Assembly (NCBI GenBank): GCA_011045955.1
Contig: DSBV01000083.1
Coordinates: 1 to 59,248 of the forward strand
DNA length: 59,248 bases
Source: Bacteroidales bacterium
GTDB taxonomy: Bacteria > Bacteroidota > Bacteroidia > Bacteroidales > Tenuifilaceae
Direction: 5' to 3'
Both the position numbers and the translations under genes were made by a program. The notes beneath the pieces are model-generated. The model searched no databases. It was not told the origin of the DNA and saw only the letters and a program-made list of their open reading frames with translations. Shown here piece after piece: positions 33,665-42,076 of the stretch (position 1 is its first letter; every line of letters begins with the position of its first letter).

Positions 33665-35062
33665 TTATCCTTTAACTTTAGTTATTTGAGCCATGAGAAT
33701 TCCTTCCATAACCAATTGATCGCCCACAAAAGCCTGTCCGGTCATATTGGCAATTCCCCTGCGAATGGGTTCGTTGAGGAAGCATTTAAAAAGAATTGTA
33801 TCGCCCGGAACAACTTTTCGTTTAAAACGAACCTGGTCAATCTTTAAAAAGTATGTTAAATAGTTCTCTGGATCGGGAACAGTATTGAGCACAAGAATAC
33901 CCCCGGTTTGTGCCATTGCTTCAACCTGAAGCACACCGGGCATAACCGGTTCATCGGGGAAATGTCCCACAAAAAAGGCCTCGTTCATGGTAACATTCTT
34001 CATGCCCACCACGGTGGTGCCATCCATGTAAATAATCTTGTCGATTAAAAGGAATGGAGGGCGATGAGGGAGTATCTTCATAATCTGGTTCACATCCATT
34101 AAAGGGGGCTTTTTGGGATCGTACACGGGGGCAAGAGGTTTTAAACGCTCCTGCTTATAATGTTTCCTGAGAACTTTTGCAAACTCAGTATTGGCCTTGT
34201 GTCCGGGACGCATGGCAATAATTTTCCCTTTAATGCGAGCCCCAACAAGGGCAAAGTCGCCAACCATATCGAGCAGCTTATGGCGTGCCGGTTCATTATC
34301 GAAATGCAAATCGAGATTATTCAAAATCCCCTCAGGCTTAACGGCAATGTGAGGCTTGTTAAATAAATCGGCAATCCTGTCAAGCTCATCCTGAGGGACC
34401 TTGTGCTCCATAATAACTATGGCGTTCTCCAAATCGCCACCTTTAATAAGATTGTGCTTTAAAAGCACCTCAAGTTCATGGAAGAACACAAAGGTACGGC
34501 AAGGCGATATCTGTTCAGGGAATTCCTCAATTGAGTTCATCTTGGCATACTGGTGGCCAAGCACTCTTGAATTGTAATCGACCATTACATCGATGCTCAG
34601 CTTATCGTCGGGGTAAATGATTATTTCGATGTTGTTTTTTTCATCAGTGTAAACCATTTTCTCCTTAATGCAAAGATAGTTCCGCTCAGCACCCTGTTCA
34701 ACTGTTCCTACCCTGACAATAGCCTCAACAAAATACTTGGAACTGCCATCCATTATTGGCATTTCGGGTCCATTAACCTGCACCAATGTGTTATCAATCC
34801 CCATACCGTAAAGGGCAGCCATCATGTGTTCAATTGTGCTAACCTTGGCGTTCTTAACCGCAATGGTGGTTCCCCTTGAGGAGTTAATAACGTTATCGGC
34901 AACCGCTTCAATCTTAGGTTGCCCATCCAAATCGGTACGCTGGAATATGATACCGGTGTTAACCTCTGCCGGCAGTATTGATACCTCAACCTCGGCTCCA
35001 GTATGTAATCCCTTGCCCGTTAAGGTAACCGCCTGTGCTATAGTTCTTTGTTTATCTGCCAT
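33665..35062 (-). CDS. lpxC: Fused LpxC deacetylase / FabZ dehydratase
   Basis: One 465-residue polypeptide with two enzymes. Residues 1 to about 290: UDP-3-O-acyl-GlcNAc deacetylase, committed step of lipid A synthesis, with zinc ligands in STIEHMMAALYG (His about 78) and ARHKLLDMVGDFAL (His and Asp). Residues about 320-465: 3-hydroxyacyl-ACP dehydratase, with ILPHRPPFLLIDKI and the catalytic GHFPDEPVMPGVLQVEAMAQ (His and Glu), which serves fatty acid synthesis. The fusion is a known Bacteroidota trait and couples the two uses of 3-hydroxyacyl-ACP. It lies between lpxD (57 bases upstream) and lpxA. Confidence 0.97.
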   Translation of the reverse strand: MADKQRTIAQAVTLTGKGLHTGAEVEVSILPAEVNTGIIFQRTDLDGQPKIEAVADNVINSSRGTTIAVKNAKVSTIEHMMAALYGMGIDNTLVQVNGPEMPIMDGSSKYFVEAIVRVGTVEQGAERNYLCIKEKMVYTDEKNNIEIIIYPDDKLSIDVMVDYNSRVLGHQYAKMNSIEEFPEQISPCRTFVFFHELEVLLKHNLIKGGDLENAIVIMEHKVPQDELDRIADLFNKPHIAVKPEGILNNLDLHFDNEPARHKLLDMVGDFALVGARIKGKIIAMRPGHKANTEFAKVLRKHYKQERLKPLAPVYDPKKPPLMDVNQIMKILPHRPPFLLIDKIIYMDGTTVVGMKNVTMNEAFFVGHFPDEPVMPGVLQVEAMAQTGGILVLNTVPDPENYLTYFLKIDQVRFKRKVVPGDTILFKCFLNEPIRRGIANMTGQAFVGDQLVMEGILMAQITKVKG

Positions 35063-35090
35063 TTTGTTTAAAATTTCAGTTAAACGCCAA

Positions 35091-35108
35091 AAAGGCGCGA
35101 TGAGCGCC
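35091..35108 (-). terminator. Terminator-like hairpin between lpxD and lpxC/fabZ
   Basis: GGCGC/GCGCC stem with 5-base loop (35094-35108), followed on the minus strand by TTTTTGG. It begins 12 bases after the lpxD stop, within an otherwise continuous operon, so it may only reduce read-through into lpxC. Confidence 0.5.
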
Positions 35109-35119
35109 TTTGCATAAAG

Positions 35120-36166
35120 TTATTTATTAAGTTTTGATCGCAACTCATCCACTACCTGCTCCAGCTCATGAATTTTATTCATCAGCTCAGGTAAATTCTT
35201 ATATACAGCCATTGAGCGGCGTTGTTTGCCAATTTCATTGGCAGGGCTTCCTAAAACTATTGCTCCGGGTTTTTTGATATCGCCTGATATCCCAGCCTGT
35301 GCTCCAGCTTTAACCCCATCGGCAATTTTAACATGAGGGCTCACTCCAACCTGACCGCCAAACATGCAGTTTTTGCCAATCTTGGTGGAGCCGGCAACCC
35401 CTGTTTGGGCAGCCATAACAGTATTTTCGCCAACCTCAACGTTGTGGGCAATGTGCACATGGTCATCAATTTTAACCCCTTTACGTAGTATTGTCGAACC
35501 CATGGTGGCCCTGTCAACTGTTGCATTGGCACCTATTTCAACATAATCCTCAATTATCACATTGCCAATTTGTGGAATTTTCTTGTAGTTGGTTTCCTCG
35601 CTCGATGCAAATCCGAAACCATCGGCGCCAATAATAGCACCACTGTGGATTATACAGTTGCTGCCAATAACACACTCCTCGTAGATCACCACACCCGGGT
35701 ATAGAATTGTATTATCGCCAACCTTTACCTTGGGGCCAATGTAAACCTGTGGATATACCTTCACATTGTTACCCAATACAGCCCCTTCCGATATATAGCT
35801 AAAGGCCCCTACGTAAGGGTCTTTCCCAATTTGGGCCGACTTGTGTATAAACGATGGCTCCTCAATTCGGCTCTTGGGTTGTTTTGACTGAGCATACATG
35901 TTCAAAAGCGATGCAAAAGCCTCGTAAGCATTGTTAACCCTGACAAGTGTGGTTTCAATGGGTTGTTCGGGAACAAAATCGTTATTTACCAGGACAATGG
36001 ATGCCCTGGTGGTGTATAGGTAAGGTATGTATTTCGGATTGGCCAGGAAAGCAAGCGAGCCAGGAAATCCCTCCTCAATTTTAGCCACTGTATGCACCTT
36101 CACGTTGGGATCGCCATCAACAGTGCCTCCCAAAAAGTCAGCTATTAGTTTTGCTGTAAATTCCAT
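35120..36166 (-). CDS. lpxD: UDP-3-O-acylglucosamine N-acyltransferase
   Basis: Third step of lipid A synthesis. 348 residues: N-terminal uridine-binding domain (1-100; [18 protein letters not shown]), a left-handed beta-helix with [17 protein letters not shown]-type hexapeptides, the catalytic His in [19 protein letters not shown] (about 244-248), [14 protein letters not shown], and a C-terminal helix ([19 protein letters not shown]). Same strand and order as lpxC/fabZ and lpxA. It starts 42 bases after the HD gene stop. Confidence 0.97.
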   Translation of the reverse strand: MEFTAKLIADFLGGTVDGDPNVKVHTVAKIEEGFPGSLAFLANPKYIPYLYTTRASIVLVNNDFVPEQPIETTLVRVNNAYEAFASLLNMYAQSKQPKSRIEEPSFIHKSAQIGKDPYVGAFSYISEGAVLGNNVKVYPQVYIGPKVKVGDNTILYPGVVIYEECVIGSNCIIHSGAIIGADGFGFASSEETNYKKIPQIGNVIIEDYVEIGANATVDRATMGSTILRKGVKIDDHVHIAHNVEVGENTVMAAQTGVAGSTKIGKNCMFGGQVGVSPHVKIADGVKAGAQAGISGDIKKPGAIVLGSPANEIGKQRRSMAVYKNLPELMNKIHELEQVVDELRSKLNK

Positions 36167-36208
36167 ATTATATTATTGTAAACAATTTGCAAAACTAATT
36201 AATTAAAT

Positions 36209-37468
36209 CTAAATGCCCCTAAGGTGTTTAGGGTAACAAATAAAAAATTTTTTAGTTTCATCGGATAACGCCCTAGCATTGAGCATATCCGAAGCAATGG
36301 CTATATCAATCAGCATGCCGTTGTTGTAAAGTATTTGAATGGCCTCTTCTCCTGGCTTATAGGCATTAATGCTAATGGAATCACTGAAAACAAAGTAGTT
36401 GTAGGAATCAGCTAAATCGACATGCTGCCTTTTAAATTCTGCCACCAAGCGGTTTAGCCTTTTGCTTTCGAAACCAGTGCTGTTCAACTCAACGCTTGGT
36501 AAGCGGCGATTAACAATCATAGTGGCAAGGTGCGATAGGGTTTTATCGCTATGATGCATCCATTGCTTAGCCGCAACCATAATATCATTATCGTCAATGG
36601 AAGCAAAGTGCTGAAGGGGCATAGGGGCTTGTATAGTGGAAAAATCGGGAAAAAAATCGGCTATGGTTAAATTGCTTTTTAGCAAAAACAATAATGCCCC
36701 ATTGCAGTAGATATCAATGCCCTTCGACGCCAATTCTTTGGCACGTTCAAGTAATTTAATTAGCACTTGCTCAGCAGCCACAACAGTTTTATGAAGGTAA
36801 ACTTGCCAGTACATGAGCCTACGGGCAATCAGAAATTTTTCGATGGAATAAATACCTTTAGCCTCAACCACCAAGGTGTCGTTAACTACGTTTAACATCT
36901 TAATGATACGTTCCGTACCGATTATTCCCTCAGAAACGCCAGTGAAAAAGCTGTCGCGCTTGAGGTAATCCATGCGGTCCATGTCTAGCTGGCCTGAAAT
37001 AAGTTGATGCAGGAAGTGACGTGGATACTTATCTTCGAATATTTCAATGGCTAGTGAAAGTTTACCATCAAACTCCTTGTTAAGCTGATACAAAAAGCAT
37101 CGGCTTAAGAGTTCATGGCTTATATCGTTTGCAATAACATGCTCCAGGGCATGGGAGAAAGGGCCATGGCCAATATCGTGTAGCAGAATTGCTACGGCAG
37201 CGGCCTCGGCCTCGGTGTCGGAAATGTCGAGCCCCTTGCTGCGGAGAGTTTCAATAGCAAGGTCGAGTAAATGCATTGCACCAATGCAGTGCTGAAAGCG
37301 GGAGTGAACGGCACCGGGATAAACCAGGTAACTCAGCCCGAGCTGTTTTATGTTGCGTAAACGCTGAAAGTAGGGATGCTCAATTAAATCAAATATAAGA
37401 GGATGGCTTATGCTGATGAAGCCATGAACCGGATCGTTTACAATTTTTTTCTTGTTAGTTCCATTCAT
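36209..37468 (-). CDS. HD-domain phosphohydrolase (dGTPase/SAMHD1-like)
   Basis: 419 residues. The metal-binding HD signature is clear: FQHCIGAMHLLDLA (first His), LLHDIGHGPFSHALEH (HD pair, about 96-111) and LDMDRMDYLKRD (distal Asp, about 158-170). N-terminal NDPVHGFISISHPLIFDLI matches the widespread HD proteins found ahead of lpxD in Bacteroidota. Related proteins cleave dNTPs or other nucleotides, but the substrate of this subfamily is not known to me. It heads the lpx block; a strong hairpin terminator ends directly before its ATG (37468), so its expression may depend on read-through or on a promoter hidden there. Confidence 0.9.
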   Translation of the reverse strand: MNGTNKKKIVNDPVHGFISISHPLIFDLIEHPYFQRLRNIKQLGLSYLVYPGAVHSRFQHCIGAMHLLDLAIETLRSKGLDISDTEAEAAAVAILLHDIGHGPFSHALEHVIANDISHELLSRCFLYQLNKEFDGKLSLAIEIFEDKYPRHFLHQLISGQLDMDRMDYLKRDSFFTGVSEGIIGTERIIKMLNVVNDTLVVEAKGIYSIEKFLIARRLMYWQVYLHKTVVAAEQVLIKLLERAKELASKGIDIYCNGALLFLLKSNLTIADFFPDFSTIQAPMPLQHFASIDDNDIMVAAKQWMHHSDKTLSHLATMIVNRRLPSVELNSTGFESKRLNRLVAEFKRQHVDLADSYNYFVFSDSISINAYKPGEEAIQILYNNGMLIDIAIASDMLNARALSDETKKFFICYPKHLRGI

Positions 37469-37496
37469 AAAAAACTATCACCCCGGAGGGGTGATA
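37469..37496 (-). terminator. Terminator between siaC-like pair and HD-lpx block
   Basis: Perfect 9-bp stem TATCACCCC/GGGGTGATA with 3-base loop (37476-37496), followed on the minus strand by GTTTTTT; the T-run touches the HD gene ATG. Confidence 0.85.
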
Positions 37497-37521
37497 TATT
37501 ACTATACTAACTCAATAAGAA

Positions 37522-37908
37522 TTAGCCTTTAATCTCTACCAAATTAAAATTTACCTTGTTTATCAAAGCTTTGTAATCGTTACCTGCAAAGTAAATATCC
37601 TCATCGTCCTCCTCAAAATACCAGTTAATGGTAACCTTTTTGCCAGTATCAACTGCAAATTTCTCAAACTTTTTCATGATATCAAAAATACGTTTTGAGG
37701 AGCTGGTGTTAAAGTACTCAAACTTAAGGTGTACAATTGTTTCAGGTTGAGGATTTGTTGCATATTCATCAATCCATCGCAGAATGGGTTGGTAGAAGTC
37801 GATTACATTTTCCGGAATCGAACGTCCCTCCATGCGAATAACACCAGTATCGGGATCAAAGTTCACGTATGGTGTTGTTGCTGTTTCTCTCAACTCGTAC
37901 TTTTGCAT
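37522..37908 (-). CDS. SiaC-family regulatory phosphoprotein (DUF1987), paralogue 3
   Basis: 128 residues from ATG 37908, preferred to an in-frame GTG at 37926 because MQKYELRETATTPYVNFDPD fits the family start. Motifs: GVIRMEGRSIPENVIDFYQP, acceptor region FEYFNTSSSKRIFDIM (about 68-83) and INWYFEEDDEDIYFAGND. It is the only one of the four SiaC-like proteins in the window with Thr at the predicted phosphorylation position (YFNT), the residue type used in Pseudomonas SiaC. It lies 49 bases after paralogue 4 on the same strand and is followed by a strong terminator. Confidence 0.87.
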   Translation of the reverse strand: MQKYELRETATTPYVNFDPDTGVIRMEGRSIPENVIDFYQPILRWIDEYATNPQPETIVHLKFEYFNTSSSKRIFDIMKKFEKFAVDTGKKVTINWYFEEDDEDIYFAGNDYKALINKVNFNLVEIKG

Positions 37909-37957
37909 AACCAAAAGTTTTATCACTAAAAAAACAAATATGCAAAAAAATTAGATA

Positions 37958-38467
37958 CTACGAAAATTCTTGTAAAATTTGGTACTCATCGCCATGGCCA
38001 TTTCTAACTATAGCATCCCAGTACCTATATGAAATAATAGCCTCAGTGCCAGTTTTCTTACTTCGGATTTTAACCTTTTTGAAGCGTTCCTTTTCCACAT
38101 CAACCTCAATAAACTCAAAAGGAAGATCAAAAATTGATGCAAAATCATGACCTAACTGAAGAATGGCGTCGTCTTCAATTTCATGTCGCCACTTTACCAA
38201 TACCTGAGATTTACTGCCATGAATCTCTTCAAGTTTACGAAAAATTTCACTGATGTACTTATTTGAGCTGCTGTTAGAATACTCTAAAAAGATAATCACC
38301 TGAGTGTTTGGCGCATGTTTTTGGCAGTAACCTTCAACCCACTCTAAAAGGGGTTGCCAAAAGGTAAAAGGATCTTCGGTAATTGAACGACCTTCTATTT
38401 CGAGAATTCCCTCATCGGAAAAATTTACGTACGGACAATCCTGGGTTTTTTCAATAAGTATTCCCAT
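37958..38467 (-). CDS. SiaC-family protein with C-terminal extension, paralogue 4
   Basis: 169 residues, about 40 longer than the other paralogues. N-terminal 125 residues fit DUF1987: CPYVNFSDEGILEIEGRSI, FTFWQPLLEWVEGYCQKH, acceptor region LEYSNSSSNKYISEIF, and VKWRHEIEDDAILQLGHD. The acceptor motif is less conserved (YSNS in place of YFNS/T). The extension (about 128-169) is basic at its start (FKKVKIRSKKTGTEA) and then aromatic (ISYRYWDAIVRNGHG); I do not recognise it. It may give this paralogue its own partner. Downstream of the flippase (104-base gap), upstream of paralogue 3. Confidence 0.83.
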   Translation of the reverse strand: MGILIEKTQDCPYVNFSDEGILEIEGRSITEDPFTFWQPLLEWVEGYCQKHAPNTQVIIFLEYSNSSSNKYISEIFRKLEEIHGSKSQVLVKWRHEIEDDAILQLGHDFASIFDLPFEFIEVDVEKERFKKVKIRSKKTGTEAIISYRYWDAIVRNGHGDEYQILQEFS

Positions 38468-38570
38468 TCTTTAGTTTTTTACCATGCCAATCAAGTACTA
38501 CTGTCAAAAGTATAAAAAAAAAGAACTAAAGCAAGTGCATTTTCTTATTACCTGCTTTTTTTACATTAGG

Positions 38571-40010
38571 TTAAATGCCCCTGATAAAGCTAACAATTGC
38601 CCTAATGGTAAATAACTTTAGTCCGAAGATTACAAGAATGCTTAATGCAAGGGTTGCTAAAAACCCGTTTAGGTTACTGCCTATGATGTATTGAATTATC
38701 AATCCCAACACTGTGTAAATTACTATGAATAAAGACATTTTTAGCACCGATGCTTTTCTAATAACCTTCGCCTCATTACGCGTAAAGAAAAAGGCTTGCA
38801 ATAATGATGCCATTGCGTTTGCTACAAGGTTGGCCATGGCTGCACCTATCACACCAAAACGTGGTACAAGAACAAGCATGGCCACAAGGCTTATAATTAC
38901 AGCACTCAGCGATATTCTACACAGCAACCAAATTTTGCCCATAGCTGTTAGAGCAGTCCCGAAAAGGTATGATAATCCCACGGAAACAAAAGAACCCATC
39001 AGAAAAACCAATGCTTTGGCCGACACATCGATATGCTCATGGTATAGAATGCTCACTATCGAACGATTATAAATCATAGTTGGAACTGCAATGGTAACTA
39101 CAGGAATAAGAATAAGATAAAACGAAAAGTTAAATAATTCCGTAATATCTTCCTGGTTGCTCATCATTCGAGAGAAAATAGGTAGCATTAGTGCAGCAAA
39201 CAGGTATGAGTACATGTTGAATGCATCAAATAACCTAAATGCCTGAGCATAAATGCCAGCCGACACTGCTCCATCAGTACATAGCCGTTCAACCATTACT
39301 GTATCGAGTCTGCCGTAGAGTGTCATTAACAGAACCAGCACGGCGAATGGTAATCCCTTTTTAATCAGCGCTACAATAGTAATCCAGTCAAACTCCTGGT
39401 AAATTGCAATGCTATATTTCCCTTGAAGCAACCAAATGGCAATAAATATTGCAACCACATAGGCCAAGGTTTGAGATAAAGCAAATGCCTCAACCGTTAA
39501 CTGTATTTTAAGATTACCCCATAAAAGTAATGACACCAGAACAATAACAATTACTTTATCCATAACACTTAGCACGCTGTCGGCCTTAAAAAATTGTAAG
39601 CCATTAAGGTTTGATCGGATAAAAAGTAATAGCGATGCTAAAAATTGGTTGAGTGTTAGCGCGGCTAAAAGGACTATATGTCTTTTCCCAAAACCCAACG
39701 ATACCCCAATACCCATTGTAACTATAAAATACACAATTGCCAACACCAATTTGATTACCAGCACATTTGCAAACTGCTGCGACACCAACTGGGGGTTGTA
39801 ACTAATTTCGCGGTTATTGAAATTGGTTATACCAAGATCGAGTAAAAAATTGAAAAGAAGAGAGAAATTAAAGAGCGCAAAGTAAAAACCATACTCTTGG
39901 GCACCAAGTACAATTTGCACATTCCTATCAATGGCAAATATCCAAAGCGGTTTTACTACCACATTCAAAAGCAAAAGGAAAATTAAATTGGTGGCAAATA
40001 ATTTTCTCAT
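38571..40010 (-). CDS. Polysaccharide flippase (Wzx/MATE-like)
   Basis: 479-residue integral membrane protein with 12-14 hydrophobic helices across its length (for example NLIFLLLLNVVVKPLWIFAI near the N-terminus, LPFAVLVLLMTLYG near 216, and FLATLALSILVIFGLKLF near the end). The motif GRLDTVMVERLCTDGAVSAG (about 228-247) is typical of the polysaccharide transport/MVF superfamily (DTVMV, then GxYAQAFR). Predicted to move lipid-linked saccharides across the inner membrane. No glycosyltransferase cluster surrounds it. It stands upstream of the two SiaC-like genes, a pairing that could be chance. Confidence 0.88.
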   Translation of the reverse strand: MRKLFATNLIFLLLLNVVVKPLWIFAIDRNVQIVLGAQEYGFYFALFNFSLLFNFLLDLGITNFNNREISYNPQLVSQQFANVLVIKLVLAIVYFIVTMGIGVSLGFGKRHIVLLAALTLNQFLASLLLFIRSNLNGLQFFKADSVLSVMDKVIVIVLVSLLLWGNLKIQLTVEAFALSQTLAYVVAIFIAIWLLQGKYSIAIYQEFDWITIVALIKKGLPFAVLVLLMTLYGRLDTVMVERLCTDGAVSAGIYAQAFRLFDAFNMYSYLFAALMLPIFSRMMSNQEDITELFNFSFYLILIPVVTIAVPTMIYNRSIVSILYHEHIDVSAKALVFLMGSFVSVGLSYLFGTALTAMGKIWLLCRISLSAVIISLVAMLVLVPRFGVIGAAMANLVANAMASLLQAFFFTRNEAKVIRKASVLKMSLFIVIYTVLGLIIQYIIGSNLNGFLATLALSILVIFGLKLFTIRAIVSFIRGI

Positions 40011-40108
40011 TTATAGCAACTATAGTAGCGCAAGATATTTTAAATGTGGCAAAATGCGATACGCAAAGCTCAAAAACATCAGTTTTTGTTAAAAAAAATT
40101 AATAGCAT

Positions 40109-40139
40109 TTTGTTATTTACGTTAACTTAACTATATTTG
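40109..40139 (+). promoter_or_regulatory. Promoter of initiator tRNA
   Basis: Perfect -7 box TATATTTG (40132-40139) and -33 TTTG (40109-40112), 19 bases apart; 16 bases before the tRNA. Confidence 0.78.
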
Positions 40140-40155
40140 CACTCACAAAATGAAT

Positions 40156-40228
<73 letters not shown>

Positions 40229-40239
40229 CAAAGATGTAA

Positions 40240-40260
40240 ACCCCGCCTTGCGCGGGGTTT
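40240..40260 (+). terminator. Terminator after tRNA-fMet
   Basis: Stem CCCCGC/GCGGGG (40240-40256) with a 5-base loop and four T, 11 bases after the tRNA. Confidence 0.75.
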
Positions 40261-40329
40261 TATGTTTTTACCCTCACTTAACCGCTAAATCCAGTTTTTT
40301 ACCGCATAGTCCCCTGTTAATTTTTTCAA

Positions 40330-40343
40330 TCGCAGGTTCGAGT
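40330..40343 (+). repeat. Duplicated T-arm fragment of tRNA-fMet
   Basis: The 14 bases TCGCAGGTTCGAGT are identical to 40202-40215 inside the tRNA, followed by a diverged CCCGC and, further on, ACCGCTAC. This fits an old attachment-site or a tRNA 3' remnant. The surrounding gap 40262-40656 has no other gene; from 40370 it is AT-rich and featureless. Confidence 0.5.
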
Positions 40344-40656
40344 TCCCGCTTCGCAGGACTGGCTCTGACACCGCTACTTAATACCACCCATAATGCGTGG
40401 TTTCCTTTTCCTTCTAAACTATCTGACTACCCTCATATTTTCTACAAATTCCTTTCCTTAATCTTAGTTAAGCAAAAGTTACTTTTAAGTGATTGATTTG
40501 CATTTAAAGAATCTCACCAATAAAAATAGAGTGTTTATAATCAAATTAGTTCACACAACCAACTCTTTATGATTGTTTATCAAATACTTGAAAACAAACT
40601 TAACAATGCATAAAGTATGAACTAACTTGTTGAACCAAACTTAACCAAACCAAACC

Positions 40657-41782
40657 ATGAAAAAACTACTATTCATGCTTATTATGCTTGCCTGTCAAAC
40701 ATTATATGCACAGGAGGGCGTTACCATCAAGTTCATTAGGCCTTCGAAATTTCAAGGGTTAGCTGCTTAAGTATGTATGATTATTAACGATAATGAGTAC
40801 ATACTAAAAAACGGCAGCGAAATTTCAGTTATTGTTCCTCACGATTACAGCAAGCCTTTACTTATTGAAGCCTCTGCTGGTGGTGCCCGTCAATCGTACC
40901 GACTGAGGGCAATTCCCAGCGAGAAGTATGTATTTGAAACTGGCTTTGAGTTCAAAGAGATTTACCTGAAACTCCTTGAGGGGAAAGAGCTTGCAGTAGG
41001 AGAAGTGGTACATAAAGCAGATACTGCAAAAGCAGGGGGTGAAACCACTCTAAAGGTTGATAAAGACGGGCGAGCAGTAGGGTTTACCATTGAGCAAATT
41101 GATGAGTCGGAAGCCACAAGGCAGGAGTGGTTGGCAAGAAGTGGAAAAATTAAAAACCGAGTCGGTTCTGCTTACTGGCACCTATTTTAGCATGGATTTG
41201 AAAGACTTCGATACCCGGATTGATGGTTATGGCGGAGGTGTTTCTCTTGCAACTAATTAGCTTAACCTTAAAATACCTGAGTATAAGACTGGCATTTCTA
41301 CATGGAACAGCTTCAATTATGGGTGGGGAATAGATATGCTGCTTTACCATTACAAATTGGATGTGAATATTTCAGGTGGGGGTAGCATGGATATGTCAGT
41401 ACTTACACTATCTTACCCTATTGCAGCAAATTTAGGTTGGACTTTTGGTATTGGTAAATTTCTTGACCCCGGAAACTGGAAAGGGGTAGCACTAACGTTC
41501 AAGTACCGACCATCGCTCACCCTAAATATAGTTTCAACAACTTTAACCAGTAAATATCCGGCCCCACTTAACACCACACAAACCGAGTATAACAGCGATA
41601 CCAATGCCAGTTTTAACCTTGTTGGTTTTGGAGTAGATTTTGAGTTTTCAGATTTCACTGCAACCATGAATAAGTTGGCTCCCTTGCCTAAAACCAAATT
41701 TTCTTTCTTTGTTATTCCCCCTGTAGGCGATACGCCAATTTTTATTTCAATAAGCTTAGGTATTTCATGGTACTCAAGGTAA
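40657..41782 (+). pseudogene. Broken secreted/outer-membrane protein of unknown function
   Basis: Reading from ATG 40657 gives a signal peptide (KKLLFMLIMLACQTLYAQ) and GVTIKFIRPSKFQG, then an in-frame TAA at 40768-40770; the same frame continues with MIINDNEYILKNGSEISVIV and on to about 41160. A one-base frame change there is needed to join LLTGTYFSMDLKDFD, which meets a TAG at 41258-41260 before the final open part (41261-41782, IDMLLYHYKLDV, ending ISLGISWYSR). The predicted product of about 375 residues would be secreted or in the outer membrane. Three lesions in one gene are strong evidence for decay. I do not recognise the family. Confidence 0.8.
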
Positions 41783-41806
41783 TTTGAGTAAATAATATAA
41801 GAAACA

Positions 41807-41830
41807 GTCGAACCAATGTTCGGCCTTTTT
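41807..41830 (+). terminator. Terminator after the pseudogene
   Basis: Stem CGAAC/GTTCG with CAAT loop (41809-41822), extendable by two pairs, then CCTTTTTT; 24 bases after the old stop codon. Confidence 0.6.
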
Positions 41831-41872
41831 TATGACATTCTAAAAGCCAACGATATATTTAACCGAGATTAA

Positions 41873-41916
41873 TCAATAGAAACACAAGGAATATGTACAC
41901 GCCTTGTTTCTATTGA
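41873..41916. repeat. Imperfect inverted repeat, copy 2
   Basis: Arms TCAATAGAAACACAAGG and CCTTGTTTCTATTGA with about 12 bases between; the left arm has two extra bases. It shares its outer arms with copy 1 at 10777-10821 and is of almost the same size. It lies 160 bases upstream of the hybrid histidine kinase. Confidence 0.75.
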
Positions 41917-42050
41917 CTTATGGGAGGTAACCCCGACTCATCAAAATCTTTCATTACGAACTTTCGGAATGTTTAGATTTTGTTAGTCGATTCGTCAATA
42001 GGTCTTTTCAATAGTCGGATTTGGGTTCAATTATGGAAATAATTTTTCTT

Positions 42051-42058
42051 TAACTTTG
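42051..42058 (+). promoter_or_regulatory. -7 box of the hybrid kinase gene
   Basis: TAACTTTG fits TAnnTTTG exactly, 18 bases before ATG 42077. An alternative TTG start at 42056 would lie inside it, which favours the ATG. No well spaced -33 is seen. Confidence 0.45.
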
Positions 42059-42076
42059 GTTGTCAAACACTACCGA

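Noticed and set aside
42056-42076. TTG start seven codons upstream for the hybrid kinase
   Set aside because: The TTG is part of a perfect -7 promoter box, so ATG 42077 is preferred.
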